NCBI GenBank assembly: GCA_012032855.1
Contig: JAAUQA010000138.1
Coordinates: 1-7,757, forward strand
Reading direction: 5' to 3'
DNA from: Candidatus Competibacteraceae bacterium
Lineage (GTDB): Bacteria; Pseudomonadota; Gammaproteobacteria; Competibacterales; Competibacteraceae
DNA length: 7,757 bases
The notes under the pieces are model-generated. The model was not told the origin of the DNA. It made no database searches and saw only the letters and a list, made by a program, of their open reading frames with translations. Position numbers and translations under genes: made by a program. Positions 1 through 7,147 of the stretch are shown piece by piece; position 1 is the first letter of the stretch, and each line of letters starts with the position of its first letter.

Positions 1-87
1 GCCGATATCGTTGATTATCCGAACGAAGAAGAAGGGGTCAATTAACTTCGGCTATCATTTGCCATCAATCACAAATCCATCACAACC

Positions 88-93
88 GGAGAG
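88..93 (+). promoter_or_regulatory. Ribosome binding site that fixes the AIM24 start
   Basis: GGAGAG lies 7 nt before the ATG at 101. The open frame extends upstream to a TTG at 11, but the 30 extra residues are low in family similarity and have no such site, so 101 is the better start. Confidence 0.7.
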
Positions 94-100
94 TACACCA

Positions 101-916
101 ATGGGTCAAGAAGCCCTGGAAGTCCTTAGCAGTGAGTCCGCCTCCGGCGTCACCCTGGAAATTGTCCAGTACCCCGCTCTGCGCGGTTCAGGCGATTTAG
201 CCGTTGCCGAGCGGGTATTCTTCGCCAATCAGGCCGATATTCGCCTCAAGCATATTCGCGCCCGATTGGATAAGGGTGAGATACAGATCGAACCGGGCGC
301 ACTGTACTACATGCGCGGTCAGCTTCAGCTAGAAGCGTCTACTCAGGGCGTCAAAAAGGGCTTCATGCGCAGCTTTCTCAGCGGCGAAACACTGTTTCAG
401 AGCAAGATTCGCGGCAGCGGAGAAGTGTATCTGGACCCGAGTTTCGGCCATTTCGTGATGTTCAATATCGATAACGATGCGCTGATTGTAGATAAAGGGG
501 CGTTTTACTGCGCCAGCGGTGGCTTGGAGGTCAGCGCTGTGTTACAGGGCAATGTCTCCAGCGCCTTATTCGGCGGCGAGGGGTTCTTCCAGACCATCAT
601 TCGGGGTAGCGGCGCAGTGGTGTTAGTCGCCCCGGTACCCTTGGAAGAAATGGTCACCTATGAGTTAGCCGCTGGTGAAAAACTGTTCGTTGATGGCAAT
701 TTCGCCTTCATGCGCACTGCAAGCATCACTTTCCGGGCCGAAAAATCCGCCAAGAGCTTGTTTCGCTCCTTGGTCAGCGGTGAAGGGCTGCTGCAAACCT
801 TCGAGGGACCGGGCATCGTGTGGATAGCGCCTACTCAGGGCATCTACGACGAGTTGCGCACCCAAGGACTCAGTAGCCATACGGGCGGGTCAATGGGCAC
901 CAAGGTCAACACTTGA
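101..916 (+). CDS. AIM24 family protein (DUF124)
   Basis: This 271-residue protein belongs to the AIM24/DUF124 family, named after a yeast mitochondrial protein. Bacterial members are soluble, beta-rich proteins whose biochemical role is not established. The diagnostic feature is a repeated strand-turn block: FLSGETLFQSKIRGSG at about residues 92-107, LFGGEGFFQTIIRGSG at about 156-171, and LVSGEGLLQTFEGPG at about 224-238. Each block is followed by a short hydrophobic strand (VYLDP, VVLVAP, VWIAP). There is no signal peptide or membrane segment, so a cytoplasmic location is expected. The C-terminal 25 residues are Gly/Ser/Thr-rich and probably disordered. The length is normal for the family and the frame is unbroken. 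The gene converges on the dienelactone hydrolase gene across a hairpin, so no functional link is implied. The family call is confident; the function is unknown. Confidence 0.9.
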   Translation: MGQEALEVLSSESASGVTLEIVQYPALRGSGDLAVAERVFFANQADIRLKHIRARLDKGEIQIEPGALYYMRGQLQLEASTQGVKKGFMRSFLSGETLFQSKIRGSGEVYLDPSFGHFVMFNIDNDALIVDKGAFYCASGGLEVSAVLQGNVSSALFGGEGFFQTIIRGSGAVVLVAPVPLEEMVTYELAAGEKLFVDGNFAFMRTASITFRAEKSAKSLFRSLVSGEGLLQTFEGPGIVWIAPTQGIYDELRTQGLSSHTGGSMGTKVNT

Positions 917-932
917 GCGGCGATGAAAAGCT

Positions 933-956
933 GTCCTCCCCCGAGCGGGAGAGGAC
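933..956. terminator. Hairpin between convergent genes, probable terminator
   Basis: GTCCTC at 933-938 pairs with GAGGAC at 951-956. Three further C-G pairs extend the stem beyond one bulged A, closing a small CGAGC loop. It sits in the 48-nt gap between two convergent stop codons. On the minus strand the stem is followed shortly by TTTT, so it probably serves mainly the hydrolase gene. The C/G-rich sequence also resembles dispersed intergenic hairpins found in many Gammaproteobacteria; genomic copy number would tell. Confidence 0.5.
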
Positions 957-964
957 GGGCAGAA

Positions 965-1705
965 TTATTTGAGTTTGGCTTCCAAGAACTCGTTGAACAG
1001 ACTCCAGGATTTGCGGTCGGCGTCCTCACGATACCGTTCCGATCCGAATACCGTGAAGGCGTGCGGCGCGCCACTGTAAGTGACCATTTCATGCGGGACA
1101 CCGGCAGTTTCCAATTCGTTGGCTAACGCCGCGAATTGATCCATAGTGATGGCGCTATCCGCGGTGCCGTGCATGACCAGGATTTCTCCCTGGGTTTTAG
1201 AATAATCCTGTCCTTCAGGCGTTGTGAGTCCGCCGTGAAAGGTCGCAAACCCCTTCAAATCCACCCCGGAACGTGCCAATTCCAATACCGCCGCGCCACC
1301 GAAACAATAGCCCATCGCTACGGCATTGCCGGCATTTGCCCCCTTGGCTTTGGCGGTATTGAGTGCCCCCAGCATCAAAGCGCGCATTTTCTCCCGGTCT
1401 TTGTACAACTCGCCGGTATGCTGGCGTCTATCAGCGACTTCGGTGGGACGCACGCCGGCTCCGAATAGATCGGCAGCAAATACAGCGTAGCCCATCTCGG
1501 CCAGCATATCGGCGCGCTTGATTTCGTAATCGGTGAGGCCATCCCAATCGTGAATCAACATCACTAGCGGCGCATTGTCGGCTGGGCTGACGTAATAACC
1601 ATCGTAAGGCTTGCCGTCGACCTCGTAGGTCACGGTCTCGCCCGTCGCACCCATTGCAAGAAACGATATTAAGCCTAGTAGCGTTGCAGTCATTAACTTC
1701 CACAC
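965..1705 (-). CDS. Exported dienelactone hydrolase family protein
   Basis: This alpha/beta hydrolase of the dienelactone hydrolase (DLH) family has 246 residues. The Cys-Asp-His triad is readable: Cys134 in the nucleophile elbow GYCFGG, Asp183 in HGTADSAI, and His215 in GAPHAFT. The strand motif LVMLIHDWDGL near residues 47-57 is also typical. Classical DLH opens dienelactones in chlorocatechol degradation, but most relatives of this kind have unknown ester or lactone substrates, and no catabolic genes lie nearby. Residues 1-22 (MWKLMTATLLGLISFLAMGA then TG) form a signal peptide, which points to a periplasmic or exported enzyme. I chose the GTG at 1705 because GAGGAGA (minus strand, 1714-1720) lies 8 nt before it. 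The ATG at 1693 would shorten the signal peptide by four residues and the ATG at 1747 lies upstream of the site. The frame is intact. Confidence 0.88.
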   Translation of the reverse strand: MWKLMTATLLGLISFLAMGATGETVTYEVDGKPYDGYYVSPADNAPLVMLIHDWDGLTDYEIKRADMLAEMGYAVFAADLFGAGVRPTEVADRRQHTGELYKDREKMRALMLGALNTAKAKGANAGNAVAMGYCFGGAAVLELARSGVDLKGFATFHGGLTTPEGQDYSKTQGEILVMHGTADSAITMDQFAALANELETAGVPHEMVTYSGAPHAFTVFGSERYREDADRKSWSLFNEFLEAKLK

Positions 1706-2027
1706 GTTCTCACTCTCCTCGGTTTGGTGTTGGTTCAGTCGGTGCAAATCAGGACATCATTTCAATAGCACGAGTTCCACTTTGCCCCCCCGAAACAAAG
1801 CGGCATTCCGCATACTGGTCTCGCGAGAGTCAGTTTTGAGTGCGCTGTTAACCCTGCAAGCAAACTTGATCTGTTACAGACTTGTTGCAATCAGTTACAA
1901 AACGACTGAAGTCAGACATGCGCACGTTACCTGCGCCGTTTAGCATAGTTTTTGATCTAAGTTGATTGAACTGTGCTCGTTCCTAAACCTCAGGGCACGA
2001 CCAGCACCATTAAACCCAACAAGCTGG
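1706..2027. other. Divergent intergenic region with short repeats
   Basis: This 322-nt stretch separates two divergent genes and should hold promoters for both. I see no convincing pair of -35/-10 boxes. It contains GTTACA twice, at 1873-1878 and 1894-1899. The copies are 21 nt apart, about two helical turns; the first lies in the small palindrome CTGTTACAG. TTGATCT also occurs twice (1866-1872 and 1952-1958). These could be regulator sites or chance. No credible small gene was found: the open frame at 1654-1839 on the plus strand is antisense to the hydrolase start. Confidence 0.4.
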
Positions 2028-4138
2028 ATGGGATATACGTTGAATGCCAAAACCCGCGTCATGGTCGTGGAAGATGAAAGTCTGGTGGCCCTGACTCTGC
2101 GCAAAAAGTTGGAAAAACTCGGCTACGAGGTGGCGGCCATATTTAGCTCCGGCGAAGAGGCCGTTGAGCAGGTGGAAACTATACATCCGGATGCAATCCT
2201 CATGGACATCATGCTGGCCGGCCAAATCGATGGAGTGACGGCTGCGGAACGGATCTTGAACCACTATAAAGTGCCCATCATTTACCTGACCGCATATTCC
2301 GACGAAAGCACCATGAACCGCGCCAAACATACCGTGCCCCAAGGATATCTGATCAAACCTTTCGAAGGTCCGGAGTTGCGTAGTGCTCTGGAAATGGCCC
2401 TGTACCGCCACCGCATGGAAAAAGAGCTTGCGGACAAGCACAAGGCGTTATTCGCAGCCAAGGAACGCGCGCTGGTTACCTTACAGGCTATCGGTGACGC
2501 TGTAATTACCACCGATGCTCACTGCATAGTAGACTATCTTAATCCGGTGGCGGAGAAGTTGACCGGCTGGACTAAGAGCGAAGCTCATGGACGACCCTTG
2601 AGTGAAATATTCCGGATCGTCGACGAGCCAAGTCGGCAACCCGTAGCGGACCCAGTGCTGGGCTGTTTTCAGGAACAAGAAAGCGTCGCTTCGACTGCTC
2701 CTTTACTACTGATTAGTCGCGACGGACAAGAACACCCTATTGAGAACTCAGCGTCGCCGATCTGCGAACAGAATGGTCAACTGTTGGGAGCCGTTCTGGT
2801 ATTTCACGATGTCACCGAGCAACGCCAACTGACCCGCCAGTTGCAGTACGAAGCTACCCACGATGCGCTTACCGGGCTGATCAACCGGGCGGAGTTCGAG
2901 CGGCGTTTGGAGCAGGCGCTGACTAGCGCTAAGCAATTCGGCTCCCATCATGTGCTGTGTTATCTGGATCTGGATCAGTTCAAAATCATCAACGACTCGG
3001 CAGGCCACGCGGCGGGCGACAAACTGCTGCGTCCATTTCGATACCATTCTGGCGGGCATGTTTCGGGAACGCGACACGCTGGCGCGTATCGGCGGTGACG
3101 AATTCGGCCTACTACTTGACAATTGCCCGCTGGAGCGCGCGCAAAGCATCGCTCAAGCTGTCGTCGATACGGTTCACGATTATCTGTTTCAGTGGAAAAG
3201 CAGCACTTATCAAATCGGAGTCAGTATTGGTCTGGTAGCGATTACCAAAGACGTGCAAGACGTTGCTCAACTGCTTTCTCATGCGGATATTGCCTGTTAT
3301 ATCGCTAAGGAAAAAGGCCGCAATCGCGTTCATGCATATCAAAGAGAAGACGATGAAACCGCCCAGCACCACGCCGAAATTCTGGGTGCGGTCGGGTTGC
3401 GTGACGCATTGGAGCAAGGCCGGTTTCGGCTGCACTTTCAACCGATCGTCCCCCTACATTCGACCGCTCAACAGCCCAGCCACTTTGAGGTTCTGTTGCG
3501 CGTTTCGCACAAGAGAGGCCCGGATGAGAACAGTGAATTAGTGATGCCTGCTGCCTTCATTCCGGCAGCCGAGCGCTTTGGACTTATGAGCGCCATTGAC
3601 CGCTGGGTCATCAAAGAGTCTTTCCGGGTGTTCGCTTGCGGCCTCAGCAAAACAGATCGCAAACATCGCCAATTAATTTATCCGGCAATTCCCTAAGCGA
3701 GGATAATTTGCTGGGCTTCATTGAAACTCAGTTTGCCGAACATGCTATTCCACCGGAACGGGTGTGTTTCGAGATTACCGAAACTGCCGCTATACAAAAC
3801 CTGCATCACGTTATTGAGGTCATGCAAATCCTGAAGCGTTGGGGCAGCCAATTGGCTCTGGATGATTTCGGCAGTGGCCTATCTTCGTTCCGCTACCTCA
3901 AGTCCTTGCCTGTCGACTACTTGAAATCGATGGCAGTTTCATCAAGGACATGGTTACGAATAAGAGCGACCGAGCCCTGGTAAAAGCGATCAATCAAATG
4001 GGGCACGCCTTGGGTATCCGGACTGTCGCCGAACATGTCGAGACTGAGGACACGGTCAAACATCTTCGCGCATTGGGTGTAGATTACGCCCAAGGCTATT
4101 ATTATGGACGTCCCTCGCCACCATGCGTAACAGCATAA
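2028..4138 (+). CDS. Response regulator with PAS, GGDEF and EAL domains (c-di-GMP signalling), three frame breaks
   Basis: Domains in order: a REC receiver at about residues 8-125, with acidic pair Glu15/Asp16, phosphoacceptor Asp60 in LMDIM and Lys110 in LIKPF; a PAS domain at about 147-265; a GGDEF domain with DLDQFKIINDSAGHAAGD and an intact RIGGDEF; and an EAL domain with FEVLLR, INLSGNSL, FEITET, LALDDFGSG, TVAEHVE and YAQGYYYGRP. Both cyclase and phosphodiesterase motifs look competent, so it could make or degrade c-di-GMP, gated by phosphorylation and by a PAS ligand. As sequenced, the frame breaks near 3033 (one base too many), 3671 and 3924 (one too few each). Repaired, it has about 703 residues, normal for this architecture. 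The third break cuts the EAL metal/active-site motif, restored as LKIDGSFI. The start is uncertain: ATG 2028, or TTG 2040, which follows GGGA and gives a typical NAKTRVMVVEDE start. No partner histidine kinase is in the window. Confidence 0.87.
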
Positions 4139-4327
4139 TCACTGTTGGCTTTCGTTGAGCTGTCACTCTGCTTTTAACTCCCTGCATTCAATTCAAATTT
4201 TAGTTGTGCAGCCGAACTGGAAACGGGCTGATTTGACCTTAATTATCGGTTTATTTTGGACCGGCTCAAACACATCCATCAACCCACAAATAAATTATAA
4301 TGCACTGAATTTTATAATAAAATAAAG

Positions 4328-4344
4328 TTGGCACTTATCCTGCT
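4328..4344 (+). promoter_or_regulatory. Candidate sigma-54 (-24/-12) promoter
   Basis: TTGGCAC at 4328-4334 and TGCT at 4341-4344 place the invariant GG (4330-4331) and GC (4342-4343) exactly 12 nt apart, as in the consensus TGGCACG-N4-TTGCW. The mismatches are T for G after CAC and C for the first T of TTGC. Transcription would start near 4355, giving a leader of about 54 nt before the ATG at 4409. The surrounding 270-nt gap (4139-4408) is AT-rich and also contains two TATAAT hexamers (4296-4301 and 4313-4318) with no recognisable -35 partner, so a sigma-70 promoter is the alternative. No enhancer-binding activator gene is in the window. Confidence 0.45.
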
Positions 4345-4408
4345 CCCTCCTAACATCGACAACAGCATTTAATCATTTTAGTTAATAATCATACTGGAGA
4401 TAGCAACA

Positions 4409-4990
4409 ATGCGTACCACACTGAAAAATGTAGTAGCTCTTGGCTTGGCCGGCTTTATTGGTTTTACTGGACAGGCGTTTGCCGATTCGGAATTCACGGT
4501 TTCGGATTACGTGGTTATTAAGGATAACAATAGTGAAGATTCTTTCAATTCCGAAGAGTCGATCAATATGGGTGAATGGGATGGTCATCGCGCTTGGAAA
4601 GCAATCTATTTTGAGTTACCTGAAAATTACGACCATAATTACTATGCGGTTTTGCAACTTAACGTCAATAGCACCAATAAATCTAAGTACAACGCCATTT
4701 ATTTGAATCCCCCAAGCTTCGATCCTGGGTTTTTCGGGGGATGTGATGATATTCACAATGATCAGTACGAAGATTACCGGGTTGACTATCTGCCGTATGC
4801 CGATCATGACTACTGGCGCTTTTATCACAAAACGTTCCCCGGATCTGAACTGAATTCTGGTTGGAATACGCTGCTGATCTGCGCCCGCAATCATCAGGGT
4901 GAAGTTTGGGGTGATTTGGATAACTTCTACCTCAAGGACATCGTGCTCCATTACCGCAAGCACATTACCCGCCCAGTGCCTCAAGAATAA
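4409..4990 (+). CDS. Secreted protein of unknown function
   Basis: I do not recognise this 193-residue protein. It starts with a clear Sec signal peptide (MRTTLKNVVALGLAGFIGFT to GQAFA), with likely cleavage after Ala25, giving a mature protein of about 168 residues. GGAGA at 4396-4400 lies 8 nt before the ATG. The mature part is acidic and rich in Tyr, Asp, Asn, His and Trp, with alternating strand-like segments. It has only two cysteines, Cys112 (GGCDD) and Cys158 (LLICARN), which could form one disulfide. The C-terminal stretch GWNTLLICARNHQGEVWGDL, followed by NFYLKDIVLHY, has the feel of a beta-sandwich or carbohydrate-binding fold; that is an inference without a family match. The gene stands alone, with its own promoter region and terminator, and is visibly more AT-rich than its neighbours, which may reflect transfer. 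The frame is intact, so it is probably a real gene. Confidence 0.75.
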   Translation: MRTTLKNVVALGLAGFIGFTGQAFADSEFTVSDYVVIKDNNSEDSFNSEESINMGEWDGHRAWKAIYFELPENYDHNYYAVLQLNVNSTNKSKYNAIYLNPPSFDPGFFGGCDDIHNDQYEDYRVDYLPYADHDYWRFYHKTFPGSELNSGWNTLLICARNHQGEVWGDLDNFYLKDIVLHYRKHITRPVPQE

Positions 4991-5017
4991 GTCTGAGCAG
5001 TCCAGCATTCTCACCGA

Positions 5018-5055
5018 CCCCCTTCACACTTAGAATAGTGCGGAGGGGGATTTTT
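5018..5055 (+). terminator. Rho-independent terminator of the secreted protein gene
   Basis: CCCCCT at 5018-5023 pairs with AGGGGG at 5044-5049, and an inner CACT/AGTG stem continues past a short imperfect section to a TAGAAT loop. TTTTT follows at 5051-5055. It begins 27 nt after the stop codon at 4990. There is no T-run on the opposite strand, so it is not an obvious terminator for the convergent transporter gene. Confidence 0.85.
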
Positions 5056-5109
5056 AGTTCACAGCCCTTGCAATAAATAAGTTACAGCAAGACCCGACCC
5101 CAAAGTATT

Positions 5110-5954
5110 TTATCGCTCATTCGGTTGGCGCGAGCCTAAGTAAATCCCCATAATCGCCAGCAGCGCCCCAAATCCTTCAACAGGCGTGAAATGTCTGCCG
5201 AAAAACGTAACATCCCACACAAATGACAGGATCGGTTGCAGCAACAAAATCAACCCCGCCTGAGACGCACTCACTCGGGCGATGCCCTGCGAAATGAACA
5301 CCCAGCCCAACACTTGGGCTACGATGCCGTAGCTCAGCAATACGGCGGCATCTTTACCGCTCGGAATCACGAAGCTTTCACCTTGCACGACAACCACTAC
5401 CGCCAGTATCAGCGCACAGCACAACGATAACGGTGCGATGACGGCAATTGATGAAGGCGCTACTTGACTGACCCGCGAGGCCCGCAAGCATAAAATATAC
5501 GCAGCATAACACCAGGCAGCGAGCAAGCCGAAACCCACCCCGAGCCGATAATCGCCGGGCAAGGAAAACCAGTCCATCCCCACCAGCAGACTCAATCCCG
5601 CCATCGCCAGCGGAATTGAAACTACTATTTCCCAACGCAACGGTTCGCGAAACAGCCATAATCCGGCCAAAGCCAGTAAAAAAACCTGAAAGTTCGCCAA
5701 CAGCGTAGCCAGCCCAGGCCCGACGAATAGGATGCTGTGATGCCAAAAAAACAAATCGCCGGCGAAGAACACCGCCGCTACAGCAATTATCCCCAAGACG
5801 CGTTTCCCGAACCAGACCGGTTCACGACGTATCGCCACCAAAGCGGCTAATATCAAACCACCGAAAACATGCGGTAAAACGCCGTTACGGTCGGTTCCAC
5901 CGTGGTCAGCTTTACGAAGACTGCCGAGAAGCTGATCATGATGGCACCGGCCAT
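5110..5954 (-). CDS. EamA family (DMT superfamily) transporter, one frame break
   Basis: This inner-membrane transporter of the EamA/drug-metabolite family carries two EamA repeats, about ten predicted helices. Most of the protein is one open frame from 5856 to 5110, rich in hydrophobic helices such as LGVGFGLLAAWCYAAYILCL, with the terminal segment EGFGALLAIMGIYLGSRQ. The first helix lies upstream in another frame: an ATG at 5954 encodes MAGAIMISFSAVFVKLTTVE and continues to FYRMF. The TTTT run at 5864-5867 is one base short; adding one T joins FYRMF to FGGLILAALVAIRRE. The repaired protein has about 281 residues, normal for the family. GTG at 5966 is an alternative start. EamA members export amino acids, nucleosides or other metabolites, and the substrate cannot be told here. 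It follows guaC by 37 nt and is probably its operon partner, so a purine-related substrate is possible but unproven. Confidence 0.86.
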
Positions 5955-5991
5955 GAGTCTGAACACTCAGCGTATATCCGCCACTATAATT

Positions 5992-7028
5992 TCATTCGAA
6001 AATCGGATTGTGTTGCTCTGCGACTCGGATGAAAGTCGTCCGCTTAGTGAGTTCCTTGAGTTTGCGAGCCCCCACATACGTACAGGCGGAACGCAGCCCG
6101 CCCAGCAAATCCTTGACGGTGTTTTCCACCGGACCTCGGTACGGCACATGCACGGTTTTGCCTTCCGACGCCCGGTAATCGGCTACTCCACCGCTGTGTT
6201 TATCCATCGCGGTTTGCGAACTCATCCCGTAGAACAGCAGGTAATGCTTACCATCCCTTTCGATGGCTTCGCCGCCGCTTTCGTCATGACCGGCTAACAA
6301 ACCGCCCAGCATGACGAAATCCGCCCCTGCGCCGAAGGCTTTGGCCAGGTCGCCGGGACAGGTACAGCCGCCGTCCGAGATAATCTGTCCACCGAGTCCG
6401 TGGGCGGCGTCCGCACACTCGATGATGGCCGATAATTGCGGATACCCGACCCCGGTTTTGACCCGGGTAGTGCAGACCGAACCGGGCCGATGCCGACCTT
6501 GATAATGTCAGCGCCGGCCAGAATCAATTCCTCGACCATTTCTCCGGTCACCACGTTGCCGGCGATGATGACTCGCTCGGGATGCTTTTCCCGCACCCGT
6601 TTGACGGCAGCGACGAAATGTTCAGAGTAGCCGTTGGCCACGTCGATGCACACAAACCGCAACGCCGGGTGATGTTGCAAGATGGCGTCGAGTTTCTCGA
6701 AATCGGCCCCAGTAATACCGGTACTGACCGCAACCGTGTCGATTTCTTCAGCGGATAATTCGGCGATAAACCCCTCCCACTCCGCGATGGTGTAATGTTT
6801 GTGCACAGTGGTGAACAACCCCCACTGTGCCAACCTGCGTGCCATCGCGAATGTACCCACGGTATCCATGTTGGCGGCCATGATCGGCACACCCGTCCAA
6901 CTTTTACCGGTATGCAGAAAATGGAAGGTACGCTCCAGCGACACCTGGGAGCGACTCTGCAGCGTGGAGCGTTTGGGCCTGATCAGCACATCTTTGAATC
7001 CGAGTTTTAAATCCGCTTCGATACGCAT
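5992..7028 (-). CDS. guaC: GMP reductase, one frame break
   Basis: GMP reductase converts GMP to IMP with NADPH, releasing ammonia, in cytoplasmic purine salvage. The start [20 protein letters not shown] matches E. coli GuaC closely, as do [37 protein letters not shown] and the C-terminal [13 protein letters not shown]. As sequenced, the frame breaks at 6482-6483, where a CC pair on the plus strand should be CCC. The repair restores [11 protein letters not shown] and places the catalytic cysteine at residue 186, the E. coli position. It gives 345 residues, against about 347 in E. coli. This motif separates GMP reductase from IMP dehydrogenase only in combination with the rest; length, the absence of CBS domains and the N-terminus support GuaC. 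The ATG at 7028 is preceded by AGGA (7038-7041) at 9 nt. The open frame extending to 7127 is non-coding leader. The gene is followed at 37 nt by the EamA transporter. Confidence 0.95.
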
Positions 7029-7057
7029 GGCGAGGTGTCCTGTAGCGCAACCCCTAT

Positions 7058-7072
7058 AAATCGATTCGATTT
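7058..7072. promoter_or_regulatory. Palindrome in the guaC leader, possible operator
   Basis: AAATCGATTCGATTT is a perfect 15-nt inverted repeat (7-nt arms around one central base). It lies 29 nt upstream of the guaC start codon, between the possible promoter and the ribosome binding site. It does not match the E. coli PurR operator. A repressor site is an inference; an AT-rich palindrome of this size can also arise by chance. Confidence 0.3.
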
Positions 7073-7103
7073 TTAGGAAATAAGTTGCGCGATAAATCAA
7101 AGA

Positions 7104-7132
7104 GATATAGCCGAACACTGTGATCAAAACAA
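7104..7132 (-). promoter_or_regulatory. Weak sigma-70-like promoter candidate for guaC
   Basis: On the minus strand TTGTTT (7127-7132) is separated by 17 nt from TATATC (7104-7109). Both hexamers match consensus only partly (3 of 6 and 4 of 6). Transcription would start near 7097, about 70 nt before the guaC ATG and clear of the prlC stop at 7148. It is the best pair I see in the 119-nt gap. Confidence 0.25.
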
Positions 7133-7147
7133 AGTAGTTCAGCCATA

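Noticed and set aside
11..100. N-terminal extension of the AIM24 gene from a TTG at 11
   Set aside because: GGAGAG sits at the right distance before the ATG at 101, and the extension shows no family-like sequence.
3921..3930. Programmed ribosomal frameshifting at the A run
   Set aside because: The run is only AAA, there is no obvious stimulatory structure, and the same type of break recurs in unrelated genes, which favours sequence error.
2950..4138. Separate genes for GGDEF and EAL fragments at 2950-3696, 3636-3983 and 3950-4138
   Set aside because: They are consecutive pieces of one multidomain protein in three frames, joined by one-base repairs. The internal starts have no functional meaning.
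4296..4318. Tandem sigma-70 promoters from two TATAAT hexamers
   Set aside because: No -35 box at 16-18 nt from either; in such AT-rich DNA the hexamers are easily due to chance.
6795..7059. Plus-strand open frames over guaC, and similar antisense frames elsewhere
   Set aside because: They lie opposite well-conserved coding sequence and encode no recognisable protein.
7028..7127. GuaC extended at the N-terminus to 7127
   Set aside because: Family members begin at MRIE, and AGGA precedes the ATG at 7028. The extra 33 residues are translated leader DNA.
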